From Usitatibacter sp035624355 (GTDB lineage Bacteria; Pseudomonadota; Gammaproteobacteria; Burkholderiales; Usitatibacteraceae), in contig DASPRQ010000084.1 of the NCBI GenBank assembly GCA_035624355.1, positions 43,969-107,968 on the forward strand: a DNA stretch of 64,000 nucleotides, read 5' to 3'. Positions 14,968 to 23,161 of the stretch are shown here, one piece after another (positions within the stretch are counted from its first letter, which is position 1; each line of letters opens with the position of its first letter). The notes under the pieces were generated by a model. The model made no database searches. It was not told the origin of the DNA and saw nothing but the letters and a program-made list of their open reading frames with translations. The position numbers were made by a program, and so were the translations under genes.

Positions 14968-17181
14968 TCAGCGCACGGTCAGCGTGTCCTTCACGATCTT
15001 GGGCGTGACGAAGATCAGGAGCTCCGTCTTGTCGTCCTGCTTCACCGTGTTGCGGAAGAGGACGCCGATGAACGGCATGTCGCCGAGGACCGGCACCTTG
15101 TTCACCGTGGTGCGCGTCGTCTGCTCGAAGATGCCGCCCAGCACGATGGTGTCGCCGTTGTCGACGAGGACCTGGGTGTTCACCTGCTTCGTATCGACCG
15201 AGGGGATTCCCGAGAAGACCTGCCCGACCGAGTCCTGCTTCACCTCGAGGTCCATGATGATCCGGTCGTCGGGCGTGATGCGCGGGGTGACCGCCAGCTC
15301 GAGCACCGCGGGCTTGAAGGCGACGGTGGTGGCGCCGCTCGCCGCGGCGGTGAGGTAGGGAATCTCCGTGCCCTGCGAGATGACCGCCTTCTTCTTGTCC
15401 GAGGTGATCACGCGCGGGCTCGAGATGATCTTGCCGCGGTCGTCGGCCTCGAGGGCCGAGAGCTCCACGTTCACGAGGTTGCCGCTGCCGAGGTTGAGGA
15501 TCGACAGGGCGAGCTGGCCGGCCGCGCCCACCACCGGCAGGTTCACGTTGAGCTGCTCGGGCTGGGCGCCGATCGGCGTCGTGCCGGTCACGGCGGTGCC
15601 CGAGGCGAATCCGGCGGTGCCCGGCGCCGCGCCCGCGTAGACGAGCGAGGACGCTCCGCGCGAGACCGGGTTGTTGGACAGCGGCGAGACCGTGTCCGTG
15701 AGCGAGCCGGAGACGCCGAGGTTGTAGTTGTTCGTGCTGAACGCCGATTGCGTGCCGAAGCGCACGCCGAGCTGGTGGCCCCACTTGTCGTCGGCGATGA
15801 CGATGCGCGCCTCGATCAGCACCTGGCGCACCGGCACGTCGAGCTGCTGGATGAGGCGCCGCGCCTCCTCGAGCCGCCCACCCGTGTCCTGGACGAACAG
15901 CGTGTTGGTGCGCTCGTCCACGGTCGCGCTGCCGCGCTTCGACAGGATCTTCTGGTCCTTGTTCGTGAGCAGCTTCTGCAGGTCCTCGGCCTTGGCGTAC
16001 GAGAGCGCGAAGGACTCCGTGCGCACCGGCTCCAGGTCGGAGATGGCGGCGTTCGCCTCGAGCGCCAGCTTCTCCTTGGCGGCGAGCTCGTCGGTGGGCG
16101 CGATGAGCACCACGTTGCCGTTCTTGCGCTTCGACAGGCCCTTCGCCTGCAGGATGATGTCGAGGGCCTGGTCCCACGGCACGTCCTTCAGGCGCAGCGT
16201 GAGGTTGCCGCCGACGGTGTCGCTCGTGATGATGTTCAGGCCCGTGAAGTCCGCGATGACCTGCAGGACGGCGCGCACCTCGACGTTCTGGAAGTTGAGC
16301 GAGAGCTTCTCGCCCGCGTAGCCCGGGGTGGCGCTCTGCACGAGCTTGTTCGGGTCCTCCTTGACCGGCTTCACCTCGAGGATGAACTGGGTGTCGGTCT
16401 GATAGGCCGAGTATTCCCAGAGGCCGCGCGGCTCGATCACCATGCGCGCGTTCCCGCTCTGCTCGAAGGTGTCGACGAACCGCACCGGCGTGGCGAAGTC
16501 GCCCACGTCCAGGCGCCGGACGAGGTTCGGCGGGACGTCCGTGTTCAGGAAATCGACGAGGACCTGGCGACCCTGCTGGCGGATGTCGATTCCGACGTTG
16601 GCCGAGGAGAGGTCCACGACGATGCGGCCCTCGCCCATGTTGCCGCGGCGGAAGTCGACGTCGCGGATGTTGTAGCGCGTGGTGCTCCCGGGCACCGGCT
16701 CCGCGAACCGGGTGGTGGCCGCCGAGGGCGCGGTCGCGGCCGCCCCGGCCGAGGGCGCGGGACCGCCCTCGATCGTCACGACGAGGAGGTTGCCGTCGAG
16801 CTCCTGCTTGTACTTCATGGTCCGCGCGAGGTTCATCACCAGCCGCGTGCGGTTGGCCGTCTGCACCACCGAGACGCTGCGCAGGTCGCCCTCGCCGGCC
16901 TCGATCTGCGAGCGCTTCAGGGCGTTCGCCGTGTCGGGCAGGTCGATCGCGATGCGCGGGGGATTGGTGACCGCGAAGCTCTGCGGGAGCGCCTTCAGCG
17001 CCTCGTGCATGCCGATCTTCACGATGATCCGGCCGCCCTGGACGGAGGCGAAGTCGATGGATTCGACCGCGTTCTTGGCGGTCTCCTGGGCCCAAGCGAA
17101 GGGCGTGGCGAGCGCGAGGACGAGCGCGGCGAGCGCGGCCCCCACCCTGCCGCAGACGGGAATGCGGAGCGTCGTTGTCAC
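14968..17181 (-). CDS. pilQ: Type IV pilus secretin PilQ
   Basis: Outer-membrane secretin through which the type IV pilus (and transforming DNA) passes. The 737-residue product starts with a signal peptide (GAALAALVLALATPFAWAQ). Two AMIN domains follow (about 35-130 and 170-270; GRIIVKIGMHEALKAL, GRIVVDLSSANVGIDI), then a secretin/TonB N-terminal domain (LSLNFQNVEVRAVLQVIADF), N1-type domains, and the secretin barrel with SALEADDRGKIISSPRVIT and VQQD-like VLVDNGDTIVLGG. The start is a GTG overlapping the pilP stop (GTGA); no ATG precedes the signal peptide in frame. Last gene of pilMNOPQ. Confidence 0.96.
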   Translation of the reverse strand: MTTTLRIPVCGRVGAALAALVLALATPFAWAQETAKNAVESIDFASVQGGRIIVKIGMHEALKALPQSFAVTNPPRIAIDLPDTANALKRSQIEAGEGDLRSVSVVQTANRTRLVMNLARTMKYKQELDGNLLVVTIEGGPAPSAGAAATAPSAATTRFAEPVPGSTTRYNIRDVDFRRGNMGEGRIVVDLSSANVGIDIRQQGRQVLVDFLNTDVPPNLVRRLDVGDFATPVRFVDTFEQSGNARMVIEPRGLWEYSAYQTDTQFILEVKPVKEDPNKLVQSATPGYAGEKLSLNFQNVEVRAVLQVIADFTGLNIITSDTVGGNLTLRLKDVPWDQALDIILQAKGLSKRKNGNVVLIAPTDELAAKEKLALEANAAISDLEPVRTESFALSYAKAEDLQKLLTNKDQKILSKRGSATVDERTNTLFVQDTGGRLEEARRLIQQLDVPVRQVLIEARIVIADDKWGHQLGVRFGTQSAFSTNNYNLGVSGSLTDTVSPLSNNPVSRGASSLVYAGAAPGTAGFASGTAVTGTTPIGAQPEQLNVNLPVVGAAGQLALSILNLGSGNLVNVELSALEADDRGKIISSPRVITSDKKKAVISQGTEIPYLTAAASGATTVAFKPAVLELAVTPRITPDDRIIMDLEVKQDSVGQVFSGIPSVDTKQVNTQVLVDNGDTIVLGGIFEQTTRTTVNKVPVLGDMPFIGVLFRNTVKQDDKTELLIFVTPKIVKDTLTVR

Positions 17182-17699
17182 TTTCTTTCCCCTTTGCCGG
17201 CTTCCTCCAGCAGCGGCAGCACGCTCTGCCGCTCGGCCCAGTCGCCGGCGCTGTCTTGGACGATTTCCTTGAGCTTGATCTCGCTGTCCGTCACCTCGGT
17301 GATCAAGCCGAAGTTCTGGCCCATGTAGTTGCCCTTCTTGACGCGGTAGAGCGTCTTGTCGGCCCGCACGATCGCCCACGTCTCGCCGCTCTGGGAGAGG
17401 GTGCCGACCATCTTCAGCTGCTCGAGCGGGTACGCCTCCAGGGGCTCCTTGCGCCGGTTGAGGTCGGGCGCGAGGCCGCCGCCTCCCTGCCGGGGCGCGG
17501 CGAGCTTGCGGGGCTTGAACGGGTCGGGAAGGTCGAAGCCCTCGTAGGTGAAGGGCTCGAAGGGCTTCACCGCGGGCAGCGCCTCGATCTTGGGCGCCGG
17601 GCGCTTGTCCGCCTCCCTCACGAAATGCTTCAGATCGTCGATGTCGGAGGTGCACCCGGCGAGCGCGACGACGGCGAGCGGAACGAGGAGACGCTTCAT
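17178..17699 (-). CDS. pilP: Type IV pilus lipoprotein PilP
   Basis: Inner-membrane lipoprotein that links the PilMNO platform to the PilQ secretin. The 173-residue product has a lipobox (VVALAGC, lipidated cysteine at residue 16). A disordered proline-rich linker with LPDPFKPRK follows, then the C-terminal beta domain (LEQLKMVGTLSQSGETWAIV, YRVKKGNYMGQNFG). Start and stop overlap with pilO and pilQ by four bases each, so the operon is translationally coupled. Confidence 0.95.
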   Translation of the reverse strand: MKRLLVPLAVVALAGCTSDIDDLKHFVREADKRPAPKIEALPAVKPFEPFTYEGFDLPDPFKPRKLAAPRQGGGGLAPDLNRRKEPLEAYPLEQLKMVGTLSQSGETWAIVRADKTLYRVKKGNYMGQNFGLITEVTDSEIKLKEIVQDSAGDWAERQSVLPLLEEAGKGERK

Positions 17700-18337
17700 T
17701 TGCGCACCACCGGCTTCTTGGCGGTCTTGACCGAGGCCCGCTGCTTGGCGATCTCCTCCTCGTCCAGGTAGCGGTAGGTCTTGGCCACCGCTTCCATGGT
17801 GAGCAGGCCATCCTTCGGCGGATCGATCTTGAGGTTGGTGAGCAGCACGATGCGCGGCATCTTCGCCACGTCGCTCGCGAAGGCCCCCAGGTCGTGGTAG
17901 TTGCCGGTGACCTTGATGTCCACGGGCAGCTCCGCGTAGAACTCGGTGAAGTTCTCCTTGGCCGCGGGCTTGAACAGGTCGAAGGTGAGGCCGCGGCCCA
18001 GGCCCGCCTGGTTGATGTCGATCAGCAGGGCGTCCATCTCGCTCTTGTTGGGAAGCTGCTTGAGCAGCGCGCCGAAGGCCTGCTCGATCTCCACGCGCTG
18101 CTGCTTGTAGGCCTCGAGGTTCACCGCGAGCTTCTTCTTCTCGAGGAAGGTCTCCTTCTGCTTCTCGACGTCCTTGCGTCCCTGCTCGATCTGCTCGGTC
18201 TGGGACTGCCACAACAGGAAGTAGGCGGCCACCTGGATCGCGAAGAAGATGGCGATGAAGGCTCCCGTCTTGACCAGCCACGGCCAGTTTCCCGGCTGCT
18301 TGGGATCGAGGGCGCGCAGGTCGTCGATCAGGCTCAT
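17696..18337 (-). CDS. pilO: Type IV pilus alignment protein PilO
   Basis: Bitopic inner-membrane protein that pairs with PilN through periplasmic ferredoxin-like domains. The 213-residue product has a short cytoplasmic start (SLIDDLRALDPKQPGNWPW) and one transmembrane helix (about 25-45, FIAIFFAIQVAAYFLLW). A coiled coil with QTEQIEQGRKDVEKQKETF follows, then the globular domain with FKPAAKENFTEFYAELPVDI. It overlaps pilN upstream and pilP downstream by ATGA. Confidence 0.95.
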   Translation of the reverse strand: MSLIDDLRALDPKQPGNWPWLVKTGAFIAIFFAIQVAAYFLLWQSQTEQIEQGRKDVEKQKETFLEKKKLAVNLEAYKQQRVEIEQAFGALLKQLPNKSEMDALLIDINQAGLGRGLTFDLFKPAAKENFTEFYAELPVDIKVTGNYHDLGAFASDVAKMPRIVLLTNLKIDPPKDGLLTMEAVAKTYRYLDEEEIAKQRASVKTAKKPVVRK

Positions 18338-18939
18338 TTCTTGGCTCCAGGCGCGGGCTTGCGGCCGCCGCCCGCCGCTTCCTCGGGCTGCGCGCGCTTG
18401 ATCGAGATGTTCATGTTGAACTCGTTCACGCGGTTGCCGGACTTGTCCGGGGCGGGCACCGCCTTGATCTCGATGAGCTCCGGGTTCTCGAGGTACGGCG
18501 AGGCGCCGAGGTTGCGCATGAGGGTCGAGACGCGGGCGTTCGACTGCGCGTAACCCGTGATGTTGACCTTGACGCCCGTCTGCTTGATCGAGCGCAGGTA
18601 CACGCCCTCGGGAAGCTGGCGCAGGAGCTGGTCGAGCAGCTGGACCGGCTCCGAGCGGTTGGCCTGCAGGCCCTCGACGACGCGCTTCTTGGCGAGCAGC
18701 GCGGCGGTCTCCTCGCGGATCTTGCGGATCTCCTCGATCTGCTTGTCGAGCTTGCTGATCTCGCCCTTCATGTAGGCGACGTCGTCGCGCTGCTGCGACA
18801 CTTGGCTGTCGAGGTAGAGCCATACTGCCGCCGCCACGACCGCGCCGAGCGCGCCGGAGAGCAGGGCGAGCACCATGAACTGCTGCTCGCGCCGCTTGCG
18901 TTTCTCTTCGCGGTGCGGGAGTAGGTTGACGCGGATCAT
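18334..18939 (-). CDS. pilN: Type IV pilus assembly protein PilN
   Basis: Inner-membrane partner of PilM and PilO. The cytoplasmic N-terminus MIRVNLLPHREEKRKRREQQ carries the conserved INLLP-type peptide that docks in the PilM groove. One transmembrane helix lies at about 22-43, then a coiled coil and a small periplasmic domain (QLLRQLPEGVYLRSIKQTG). The 201-residue protein ends in a Pro/Ala/Lys tail. Four-base overlaps on both sides couple it to pilM and pilO. Confidence 0.95.
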   Translation of the reverse strand: MIRVNLLPHREEKRKRREQQFMVLALLSGALGAVVAAAVWLYLDSQVSQQRDDVAYMKGEISKLDKQIEEIRKIREETAALLAKKRVVEGLQANRSEPVQLLDQLLRQLPEGVYLRSIKQTGVKVNITGYAQSNARVSTLMRNLGASPYLENPELIEIKAVPAPDKSGNRVNEFNMNISIKRAQPEEAAGGGRKPAPGAKK

Positions 18940-20033
18940 GAGGGGTCGAACCTCCGCATCGCCAGCCCGCAGGCGACCATGAGGGACGGGGCGTCGATGG
19001 TGAGCTGGCGCGGCTTGATCTTCGACGACAGCGCCATGTTCGCGAAGGGGTTGGCGACCACCGTGTGAACCTGGGTCCGCTGGGCGACCATCTCCTCGAG
19101 CCCGTCGAGCATCGCGCAGCCGCCCGTGAGCAGGATGTGGTCGACCTTGTTGAACTGGGTCGACGTGAAGAAGAACTGCAGCGCCCGCTGGATCTCCAGC
19201 ACGATCTTCTCGTTGAAGGGCTGGAGCACGTCGGGGCCGAAGTTCTCCGGCAGGTTGCCCACGCGCTTGGCCGCCTCCGCCTCCTCCACCGGCATGTCGA
19301 ACTGGCGCGCGATGTCCTGGGTGAGGGCGTTGCCCCCGATCTGCTGCTCGCGGGTGTAGACCGTCTGGCCGTTGTGCACCACCGTGACGCGGGTCACCGT
19401 GGCCCCGATGTCGACGATGGCCGTGACGTCGCTCTCGCCGATCCCGGAGCTGCCGCCGCAGATCAGCTCGAAGGCCGTCTGCGCGGCGTAGGACTCCACG
19501 TCCATCACGATGGTCTTGAGGCCGGCCGCCTCGGCGGCCGCCACCCGGTCCTCGATCTTCTCCTTGCGGGAGGCGGCGATGAGCACCTCGACCTCGTCCT
19601 CGCCCGTGGTCGCGGGACCGAGCACCTGGAAGTCGAGGTTCACCTCGTCGAGCGAGAAGGGAATGTACTGGTTCGCCTCGCCCTGGACCTGGACCTCCAT
19701 GTCCTCCTCGCGCTGGTTGCCCGGGAGGATGACCTTCTTGGTGATGACGGCCGCGGCCGGCAGCGCCAGGGCCACGTTGCGGATCCGCGAGCCGAGGCTC
19801 TTGTGGGCGCGCTTGATCGCCTCGCCCGCGGCCTCGATGTTCGCGATGTTGCCGTCCACCACGGTGTCCTTCGGCAGCGGCTCGATGGCGTAGCGCTCGA
19901 CCCGATAGACGTTGCGGCCCGCTTCGGCGATCTCCACCATCTTGACCGAAGAAGAGCTGATGTCGCAGCCCACGAGGGGCGGCGCCTTCGCTTTCAAGAA
20001 GTCAAACTGGGCTGCTAATTTTTCTTTAAGCAT
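18936..20033 (-). CDS. pilM: Type IV pilus assembly ATPase-like protein PilM
   Basis: Actin-like cytoplasmic protein that binds PilN and the pilus motor ATPases. The 365-residue product shows the actin/FtsA-fold phosphate motifs VGCDISSSSVKMVEI (residues 22-36) and VDIGATVTRVTVVHNGQ, and the adenosine-binding strand ILLTGGCAML near 300. It heads the pilMNOPQ operon and is divergent from mrcA, the usual gamma/betaproteobacterial arrangement. Confidence 0.96.
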   Translation of the reverse strand: MLKEKLAAQFDFLKAKAPPLVGCDISSSSVKMVEIAEAGRNVYRVERYAIEPLPKDTVVDGNIANIEAAGEAIKRAHKSLGSRIRNVALALPAAAVITKKVILPGNQREEDMEVQVQGEANQYIPFSLDEVNLDFQVLGPATTGEDEVEVLIAASRKEKIEDRVAAAEAAGLKTIVMDVESYAAQTAFELICGGSSGIGESDVTAIVDIGATVTRVTVVHNGQTVYTREQQIGGNALTQDIARQFDMPVEEAEAAKRVGNLPENFGPDVLQPFNEKIVLEIQRALQFFFTSTQFNKVDHILLTGGCAMLDGLEEMVAQRTQVHTVVANPFANMALSSKIKPRQLTIDAPSLMVACGLAMRRFDPS

Positions 20034-20071
20034 GGTGGAAGGTTAGCACCCAAACAGAGAATCTACTTTAG

Positions 20072-20100
20072 ATGCTAGCAACAAGTCCTAGGCCTGTAAA
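20072..20100 (-). promoter_or_regulatory. Putative sigma-70 promoter of pilMNOPQ
   Basis: Minus strand: TTTACA (-35), a 17-base spacer, and TAGCAT (-10), ending 38 bases before the pilM ATG. The region is clearly more AT-rich than its surroundings. Both hexamers are good but not perfect matches. Confidence 0.5.
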
Positions 20101-20138
20101 GCAAATTGTGGCAAGGGCTCCCTGCAGGCCGCCGTGAC

Positions 20139-20144
20139 TATAAT
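20139..20144 (+). promoter_or_regulatory. Putative -10 element of mrcA
   Basis: A perfect TATAAT hexamer lies 66 bases before the mrcA ATG. No clear -35 is found 16-18 bases upstream (GGCTCC there). It is divergent from the pilM promoter. Confidence 0.4.
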
Positions 20145-20210
20145 GGGGTCCAGCCACTATCTGCGCGGCGCTGCCACCCCCCCGCCGTCCGCCTCCCGCC
20201 CGTCCGTCCG

Positions 20211-22538
20211 ATGACTTCCCGTTGGTGGTTCTACCCGCTCCTCCTGGCCGCCTCCCTTGCGGTGGTCGGGGCGGGGGTAGCCGCGCTCACGGTCGTGCTC
20301 CTGTGGCCGAGCCTGCCCAGCCTCGAGGTCCTGACGGACTATCGCCCGAAGGTTCCCCTGCGCGTCTACAGCGCCGAAGGCGACCTCATCGGGGAGTTCG
20401 GGGAAGAGAAGCGCGCCGTGGTGAAGATCCAGGACGTCCCCACGGTCGTGAAGGCGGCGATCCTGGCCGCCGAGGACGACCGGTTCTACCAGCACGGCGG
20501 GGTGGACTTCTCGGGGGTGGTGCGCGCCGCGGTCGCGAACCTGGAGCGCCAGGGTCGCGTCGAGGGCGCGAGCACCATCACCATGCAGGTCGCCCGCACG
20601 TTCTTCCTCACGCGGGAGAAGACCTTCGCCCGCAAGCTCTCCGAGGTGCTGCTCGCCTTCAAGATCGAGGCCAACCTCACCAAGGACCAGATCCTCGAGC
20701 TCTACATCAACCAGATCTTCCTCGGGCAGCGGGCGTACGGCTTCGCCGCCGCCGCGAGCGTGTACTTCGGCAAGAGCCTCAAGGACCTCACGCCCGCGGA
20801 GGCCGCGATGCTCGCGGGCCTTCCGCAGGCCCCCTCGAAGAAGAACCCCTTCGTGAACCCGAAGGCCGCGCGCGCCCGCCAGCAGTACGTGCTGCGGCGC
20901 ATGCACGACATCGGCTGGCTTACCGACCCGCAGTACCGGAGCGCCCTCGCCGAGCCCCTCCGCCTGAACAAGACCAGCGACCGCGACCATTTCCCGCTGA
21001 GCGCCGACTACGTGGCGGAGATGGCGCGGGCCGCGGTCTTCGAGCAGTACGGCGACCCGGCCTACGTGAGCGGGCTGCGGGTCTACACCACCATCCGGCG
21101 CAAGGACCAGCAGGCTGCGGACCAGGCCATGCGCAGGGCCGTGCTCGACTACGACCGCCGCCACGGCTACCGGGGGCCGGAAGCGTCGATCGACCTGCCG
21201 CCGCCGGGACCCGAGCGCGATGAGGCCATCGAGGAGGCCCTCCAGGAGCGCGATTCCGTGAACGACCTGGTGCCGGCGATCGTGACCGCGGCGTCCCCGC
21301 GGGAAGTCCGGGCCGTGATACGCCGGGGCGACGAGATCCGCGTCACCGGCGACGGCCTCAAGTTCGCCGCCCGGGCGCTCGCGGAACGCAACTCCGACCG
21401 CGCGATCCGCCGCGGCTCGATCATCCGGGTCCAGGACGACGGCAAGGGCGGATGGAGCATCGTGCAGCTGCCCAAGGTCGAGGGCGCCCTCGTGTCGATG
21501 GACCCCTCGAACGGGGCGATCCGCGCCCTGGCGGGCGGCTTCGACTTCGCCGCCAACAAGTTCAACCACGTGACCCAGGCCTGGCGCCAGCCGGGCTCGA
21601 GCTTCAAGCCGTTCATCTACTCGGCTGCGCTCGAGAAGGGCTTCACGCCCGCCACGGTCCTCAACGACGCCCCGTTCGTGATCGACGCCTCGAAGACGGG
21701 GGGCCAGCTCTGGGAGCCGCACAACTACGACGACAAGTACGAAGGGCCCATGCGGCTGCGCGTCGCGCTCATGAAGTCCAAGAACATGGTGTCGATCCGC
21801 GTGCTGCAGGCGATCGGTCCCGGCTACGCGCAGGACTACATCCAGCGCTTCGGCTTCGACCCCCGCATGCACCCGGCCTACCTCACCATGGCGCTGGGAG
21901 CGGGCAGCGCCACGCCGCTGCAGATGGCTGCCGCCTACTCGGTGTTCGCCAACGGCGGCTACCGCGTGAAGCCCTGGTTCATTGCCCGGATCGAGGACAA
22001 TCGGGGCCGGGTGCTCTATGCCGCCAACCCGGAGACGGCGGACGTGAACGCCGAGCGCGTCATCGACGAGCGCAACGCCTTCATCATGACGAGCCTCATG
22101 CGCGACGTGGTGCGCGGGGGCACCGCCGTGCGTGCGATGGCCCTGGGCCGCGACGACCTCGCGGGCAAGACCGGCACGACCAACGACCACGTGGATGCCT
22201 GGTTCTGCGGATTCCAGAGCACGCTGGTGGCCGTTGCCTGGATCGGCTTCGACACGCCCGGGAGCCTCGGGGCGAACGAGACGGGCGCCGAGGCCGCCCT
22301 GCCGATGTGGATGAGCTACATGGGAACGATGCTCAAGGGCGTGCCCGAGGTGCCGCTCGTGCCGCCCCCGGGCGTGGTCGCGGACGCCATCAACCCGGTC
22401 ACCGGCATGCGCGAGCTCGACGGGCAGAGCCACACCGTGGATTATTTCTATGAGGAGTCGCAGCCGCCGGTCGGCGACGAGGGGGCCGTCGCCCACGACG
22501 GCCGGCCTGCGGAGGAAGTGAAGAACCAGATCTTCTGA
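20211..22538 (+). CDS. mrcA: Penicillin-binding protein 1A
   Basis: Bifunctional class A PBP that polymerises and cross-links peptidoglycan. The 775-residue product has one N-terminal transmembrane helix (about 7-32). The GT51 glycosyltransferase has catalytic E in AAEDDRFYQHGG, GASTITMQVARTFFL and RKLSEVLLAFKIE. An OB-like insert is followed by the transpeptidase with S463-S-F-K, the SKN motif (LMKSKNMVSIRV) and KTG in LAGKTGTTNDHVDAWF. The start at MTSRWWFYPLLL is preferred to an in-frame ATG 105 bases upstream, which would place the -10 inside the coding sequence. It is divergent from pilM, as in many proteobacteria. Confidence 0.97.
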   Translation: MTSRWWFYPLLLAASLAVVGAGVAALTVVLLWPSLPSLEVLTDYRPKVPLRVYSAEGDLIGEFGEEKRAVVKIQDVPTVVKAAILAAEDDRFYQHGGVDFSGVVRAAVANLERQGRVEGASTITMQVARTFFLTREKTFARKLSEVLLAFKIEANLTKDQILELYINQIFLGQRAYGFAAAASVYFGKSLKDLTPAEAAMLAGLPQAPSKKNPFVNPKAARARQQYVLRRMHDIGWLTDPQYRSALAEPLRLNKTSDRDHFPLSADYVAEMARAAVFEQYGDPAYVSGLRVYTTIRRKDQQAADQAMRRAVLDYDRRHGYRGPEASIDLPPPGPERDEAIEEALQERDSVNDLVPAIVTAASPREVRAVIRRGDEIRVTGDGLKFAARALAERNSDRAIRRGSIIRVQDDGKGGWSIVQLPKVEGALVSMDPSNGAIRALAGGFDFAANKFNHVTQAWRQPGSSFKPFIYSAALEKGFTPATVLNDAPFVIDASKTGGQLWEPHNYDDKYEGPMRLRVALMKSKNMVSIRVLQAIGPGYAQDYIQRFGFDPRMHPAYLTMALGAGSATPLQMAAAYSVFANGGYRVKPWFIARIEDNRGRVLYAANPETADVNAERVIDERNAFIMTSLMRDVVRGGTAVRAMALGRDDLAGKTGTTNDHVDAWFCGFQSTLVAVAWIGFDTPGSLGANETGAEAALPMWMSYMGTMLKGVPEVPLVPPPGVVADAINPVTGMRELDGQSHTVDYFYEESQPPVGDEGAVAHDGRPAEEVKNQIF

Positions 22539-22546
22539 GGCGAGCC

Positions 22547-23146
22547 ATGCCGAGAACACGCTCGCGAAGGGACAACAACTTGCGCCGGCAGCTCGCCTAC
22601 CGGGCCGCACGCCTGATGGCCGAGGACGGCGTATCCGACTATGCCACCGCGAAGTGGAAGGCGGCGCGCCAGGCGGGACTCGAGGACGCGAAGCTGCTCC
22701 CCGACAACCAGGAGATCGAGGCTGCCCTTCGCGAGTACCAGGGCCTGTACCAGAGCGAGGACCAGCCTGCCCGGCTGCGCCGGCTGCGGGAGATCGCGGC
22801 GAAGGTCATGCGCGATTTCAGCGAATTCCACCCCGCCCTCGTCGGATCGGTGCTTTCGGGCACCGCGGGGCAGCATTCGGACGTGAACCTGCAGCTCTTC
22901 ACCGACGACGCCAAGGCCCTCACGATGTTCCTGCTGAACCGCCGCTACCGCTTCGAGGAAGGCTCGTGGCGCATGCGGCGCGGGGAGCAGCTCGAGGAGG
23001 TGCCGCGGATCCGCCTTGAGGTCGAGGGCGTGCCGGTCACCCTGACGGTGCTCGACCGCGACGACGAGCGGGTGGCTCCGGCCCGGGGCGCGGAATCGCC
23101 GCAGCGCGCCCGTCTGGCGGAGGTGGAAGCTCTGCTCGGGCGCTAG
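22547..23146 (+). CDS. Nucleotidyltransferase-like protein of unknown function
   Basis: A 199-residue basic protein eight bases after mrcA. Residues 1-95 are helical and charged (RSRRDNNLRRQLAYRAARL ... YATAKWKAARQAG). Residues 99-118 read VGSVLSGTAGQHSDVNLQLF, resembling the GS-x(7-11)-D-x-D signature of DNA polymerase beta-like nucleotidyltransferases. The second catalytic aspartate is replaced by N114 (SDVN instead of SDID). A third acidic strand may be IRLEVEGVPVTLTVLD. Homologues near hemB/mrcA in betaproteobacteria are, as I recall, sometimes annotated as a nucleotidyltransferase or, doubtfully, as a Mur ligase; it has no Mur ligase P-loop. Probably co-transcribed with mrcA. Function not assigned. 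Confidence 0.7.
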   Translation: MPRTRSRRDNNLRRQLAYRAARLMAEDGVSDYATAKWKAARQAGLEDAKLLPDNQEIEAALREYQGLYQSEDQPARLRRLREIAAKVMRDFSEFHPALVGSVLSGTAGQHSDVNLQLFTDDAKALTMFLLNRRYRFEEGSWRMRRGEQLEEVPRIRLEVEGVPVTLTVLDRDDERVAPARGAESPQRARLAEVEALLGR

Positions 23147-23161
23147 CGCCGCCGCGGCCGC

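Noticed and set aside
20106..20210. Earlier ATG for mrcA giving 35 extra residues
   Set aside because: The extension is Pro/Arg-rich and spans the TATAAT at 20139. PBP1A normally starts with a short cytoplasmic segment before the membrane helix, as at 20211.
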